Of a stretch of DNA of 22,896 bases, positions 20,064 to 22,896 are shown piece after piece. Position 1 is the first letter of the stretch. Each line of letters opens with the position of its first letter. Made by a program: the position numbers and the translations under genes. Source of the stretch: Priapulus caudatus. Taxonomy: Eukaryota; Priapulida; Priapulimorpha; Priapulimorphida; Priapulidae. Where the stretch lies: positions 114,820 through 137,715 of the forward strand of contig NW_014577846.1 in NCBI RefSeq assembly GCF_000485595.1, read 5' to 3'. The notes under the pieces were generated by a model, which did not search any database, was not told the DNA's origin, and saw nothing but the letters and a program-made list of their open reading frames with translations.

Positions 20064-20187
20064 GGTCTACCCAAACACGGATAGGGCATATCCTGTGTTG
20101 TGGGTTACATAATTGTATCTACGACTCAGTGACTCACACTGATGTGCCAATGACAGTATTCAGTATTGCACCACACGGCCCCTTGAA

Positions 20188-20281
20188 GGCTCAAGTTTCA
20201 AGTTTCAGAACAGAAAGTTAAAAGAAGCCATAGCCGCTTCGCTTCTTATAGGCTAGGCCTACTCTCTTTGAAACTTGAGCC
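20188..20281. repeat. Short inverted repeat (hairpin)
   Basis: GGCTCAAGTTTCAA at 20188-20201 pairs perfectly with TTGAAACTTGAGCC at 20268-20281, flanked by weaker pairing CCCTTG / CAAGGG. Could be a small MITE remnant. Confidence 0.6.
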
Positions 20282-20685
20282 TAACCAAGGGCGCTGTGAT
20301 TGCGCAGATAACTTACCACGCCTCTCACAATAACAGGCATCAATAAGAAGACATTCAATCACTATCCTGGCATACGTATGTGTGACATAACTTGTTGCCT
20401 AAGGCATAACAAGTTGAAGTGCCAAAAAATAATCCCGCAAACCTGTTACGCTTTAAACCTACTGCAACTCTTTTACAAGCGTATTCATTTATATAAAGTT
20501 CCGTCAGATCATCTTCCATATTTATCCAATCGCTAAATTCATCAAATCATAAATCGATAATCGCTAATATCGCTAAATCATTTATCAATCATAAATCTAG
20601 CTCGCACAACTGTAAGCGCCACCTGTGGCGTAAAAACACATTAAAGAGAATCATGACTATGGCCGTTACATCACATTTATTTTGT
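20282..20685. other. AT-rich spacer with AATCGCTAAAT-type short repeats
   Basis: Between about 20520 and 20600 the motifs ATCGCTAAAT and AATCATAAATC recur. No gene. Confidence 0.5.
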
Positions 20686-21170
20686 TCATAGGAAAGCATT
20701 ATAGAGCGTGGCATCGCCTAGAGACTTGTGCTCATTCGAAAACCCACACTCGCTACTTGCAACGAGCGTGGCAACTGCTCTGCCGAAGTAACAACTGGAA
20801 TTGCTATACCTCGCCGTATACAAATATACCGTACAGGAATAATAGGGCGCCGGACACGTCGCGAGCGATCTATATACCCAAAAGCAAAATGACTTAGCGC
20901 GCGACATTAAAGCATTTACATTTAGAGCGTGGCAATGCCTAAGACAGGAAGGTGCTGCAATGCGAAAAAGTCCACCGCTCGCTCGGATAGGTATCCGATA
21001 CTCGCGTAACTCGATCGTATAGTCGTAATCGAAAAGTACGGGGTACTCGAATCGCACGCGCCTTCAGACGGGTTGGCAGCGTGCTCTGCCGGAAGGTCCA
21101 CTGGCTATACCAATAGACCAGGAAATAGGGCGGCGACGAGCGCAAACAGGCGGTCGCGAAGCTAATAAAA
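20686..21170. repeat. Diverged tandem repeat, two units of ~220-270 bp, with a third partial copy at 22268-22330
   Basis: TAGAGCGTGGCATCGCCTAG near 20702 and TAGAGCGTGGCAATGCCTAA near 20924 start parallel blocks that both later contain a GCTCTGCCG...CTATACC segment. TTAGAGCGGACAATGCTTAG at 22305 is a third copy. The long - strand frame across this region is not similar to any family I know. Confidence 0.65.
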
Positions 21171-21180
21171 TAGTGGCCGC

Positions 21181-22260
21181 GCTTTGGTGTGGGCGAGCCC
21201 CCGGGGAGGCGAAGCCACCCTAGGGGGGGGGCGGGGTCGCTGGGGCATGCCCCTCTTCACGTGAAAATATTTGAAAATCTACAGGCAAAATGGGGGCTCT
21301 GGTGGGGCATTCCTGTCCTGAAGGCATTGTGATTTAGGCACAAAAAAGTGTTCACTGTAATTTTAGAAAAAATACATGAATGATTTAAAAGATTTGTTGC
21401 TTAACTCCAAATTAATTTTTCTCAACTTTAACAGTGGAATAAATCTTTGGTAAACTTCTAGAAATACATTCATTCAAAGGACATGCATACCAATTGTACT
21501 GTGCTACAACGAAAACGACTGTTAATATTCGTCATGAAAACCGCGCTGACGCGCGAGCAAAGCATGCTCCCTCAATATTACGCCCCAGATTACGCGCTTA
21601 TATAACGCAACGGCAATGCTGGGCCTGCATAGAATCAGGCGAGTAGATGGTGAGCCGAGGAATGTGTCCAGAGTTCTGGATCATAAAATTTTATAGCTAA
21701 AGGTGACCTGCAAGGGGCGTGGTACAGGATCTTTTGTGAACGGCAGGGGGGGGGGTCTAACTCGTAAGACATACACAAGGCCTAACAAAGTTATGTTCCT
21801 TGAATGTTATGGGAAGTGGTCTCTCTTTTAGGTTAACATGTATTGACCAGTAAACGTTCTAATAAAACGTGTTTTAGGAAAGTTTTCCTGACATTCTGAG
21901 CGTTTTGTGCACAGCGAAGGGGGTGTATGGAGGGGCCCCTCCCCCAGAAAAATTTTGAAATTAGAACCGCCATCAGATGCGTTTTTCTGCGCAGAGCAGG
22001 GGGTCCGGACCCCCGCTGGACCCTAGCGCCCTGTACACCCCCTGACTTGACGCCTCTCATGACCGGTTCTGGTCCTCTGCTTATAGGGGCCTAGATACAC
22101 TTATATACAGTGCTATATGTACGCCAAAAAAGAGCGGTATAAATTATTGAAAGATTTTTGGTTACAAGCGAAATATTATGGCCTGAAAAAAGGGCTCGCG
22201 GCGGTGCGCCGCGGCTGGCCGCGGCAGGTTCCGACGCCCTTGGGGAACACGTCGGCTGAC
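21181..22260. other. Interspersed-repeat-like sequence with G-runs, no gene seen
   Basis: Several runs of 8-11 G (near 21223, 21746, 22818) and C/G-rich blocks such as GGGGTCCGGACCCCCGC (about 22009) alternate with AT-rich DNA. Short frames have no recognisable product. Confidence 0.45.
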
Positions 22261-22330
22261 TGACGGCCCAAAGCAATAACTTAGCGCCGACATAAGCATT
22301 CAATTTAGAGCGGACAATGCTTAGAGAAGG

Positions 22331-22548
22331 GCGCATCAAAAACATCATCCGCGTAGCTGTGTTACTTAGCATCGCCTCATTTCATTTTCTTGTCCTTAAT
22401 TACTGTTGTCTCGTCTCTGTCCTCTCATCCCGTAGCCAACGTTACTATCGTGTCTTAATATCTCTGTCCCATATCTATCGCATCGCTATCTATCCATAGT
22501 TATATGTTTCATTTCTGTTTCTCTCCCTTTTGGCTACAATACTTAAGT
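22331..22548. other. Pyrimidine-rich spacer, no gene seen
   Basis: TATCT and CTCT-rich sequence that grades into the CT microsatellite. Confidence 0.5.
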
Positions 22549-22604
22549 ATCTTCTCTCTCTCTCTCTCTCTCCGGGCTCTCTCTCGTCATCTCTCTCTCT
22601 CTCG

Positions 22605-22635
<31 letters not shown>

Positions 22636-22803
22636 ATCACATCTCTCCATCTCTCTCTCCTCTCTCGCTCTTCTCTCTTCTCGTCTCTCCTCCCGTCTTT
22701 CCTCTCTCGTCTCCTCCTCCGCGGTCTCTCCCGTCTCCTCTCCTCTTCTCTCCTCTGCGGATGGTCCGTCTCTCTCTCCTCGCTCTCACTCTCTCTCCTC
22801 CCA
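22549..22803. repeat. (CT)n-rich polypyrimidine tract
   Basis: Long impure CT repeat. The Arg/Glu-rich frames on the - strand are by-products of GAGA repeats. Confidence 0.93.
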
Positions 22804-22896
22804 GGCCGCGTAAGCCCAGGGGGGGGGGGAGGGGCCGGTGGGGCGGCGGTCCGCCGCCCGCCAAAAACGGCCTCAAATATTGGACCCAAAATCGGG

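Noticed and set aside
22587-22889. Arg/Glu-rich 100-residue protein on the - strand
   Set aside because: Product of the CT/GA microsatellite.

Overview
The window is a piece of a repeat-rich, intron-rich animal genome. It carries two conserved metazoan genes in convergent (tail-to-tail) orientation, assembled here exon by exon from splice sites, reading frame and family similarity. Neither gene is complete. Both belong to families best known from vertebrates, and the introns hold TTAGGG-type telomere-like repeats and invertebrate-style miniature transposons. Together these suggest a non-arthropod, probably marine, invertebrate. The phylum cannot be fixed from this sequence alone.

Region 1 (1-5949, + strand) is the 3' part of a RALGPS1/2 homologue, a Ral guanine nucleotide exchange factor with a PH domain. 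Ten exons splice into one 388-codon frame. It covers the last part of the RasGEF catalytic domain, the linker and the whole PH domain, and ends in the conserved tail NLMTFE-stop. The introns contain degenerate telomeric hexamers, a 690-bp TTAA-flanked inverted-repeat element, a (GTGC)n-type tract, a 22-bp minisatellite and a (CACT)n array.

Region 2 (5950-10693) is the convergent intergenic interval of about 4.7 kb. It holds a 30-bp minisatellite, an ATC/GTC trinucleotide array, (TA)n tracts and a possible LTR-like segment. I find no convincing gene there.

Region 3 (10694-18303, - strand) is nearly all of a PYROXD2 homologue, a mitochondrial FAD-dependent oxidoreductase of the CrtI/amine-oxidase superfamily. 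Thirteen exons give 535 codons plus stop. Only the first ~42 residues are missing. One intron appears to be GC-AG, and the most upstream exon visible is a 20-nt microexon. The introns contain a duplicated repeat ending in a GGAC-rich tail, a ~78-bp minisatellite and a 598-bp inverted-repeat element.

Region 4 (18304-22896) is presumably the 5' intron or flank of PYROXD2 and is built mainly of small transposons. They include a ~290-bp element, a 711-bp foldback element with 9-bp target duplications, and an 82-bp near-perfect GC-rich palindrome. The palindrome is inserted at the edge of the foldback element and has its own 9-bp duplication. Diverged tandem repeats, G-run repeats and a CT-rich tract fill the rest.

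The two genes have no evident functional link. One acts in Ral GTPase signalling at membranes and the other in mitochondrial oxidoreduction. The most interesting signals are structural: the nested palindromic elements, the telomeric repeat four bases from a splice donor that stays in frame with the exon, and the GC-AG intron.
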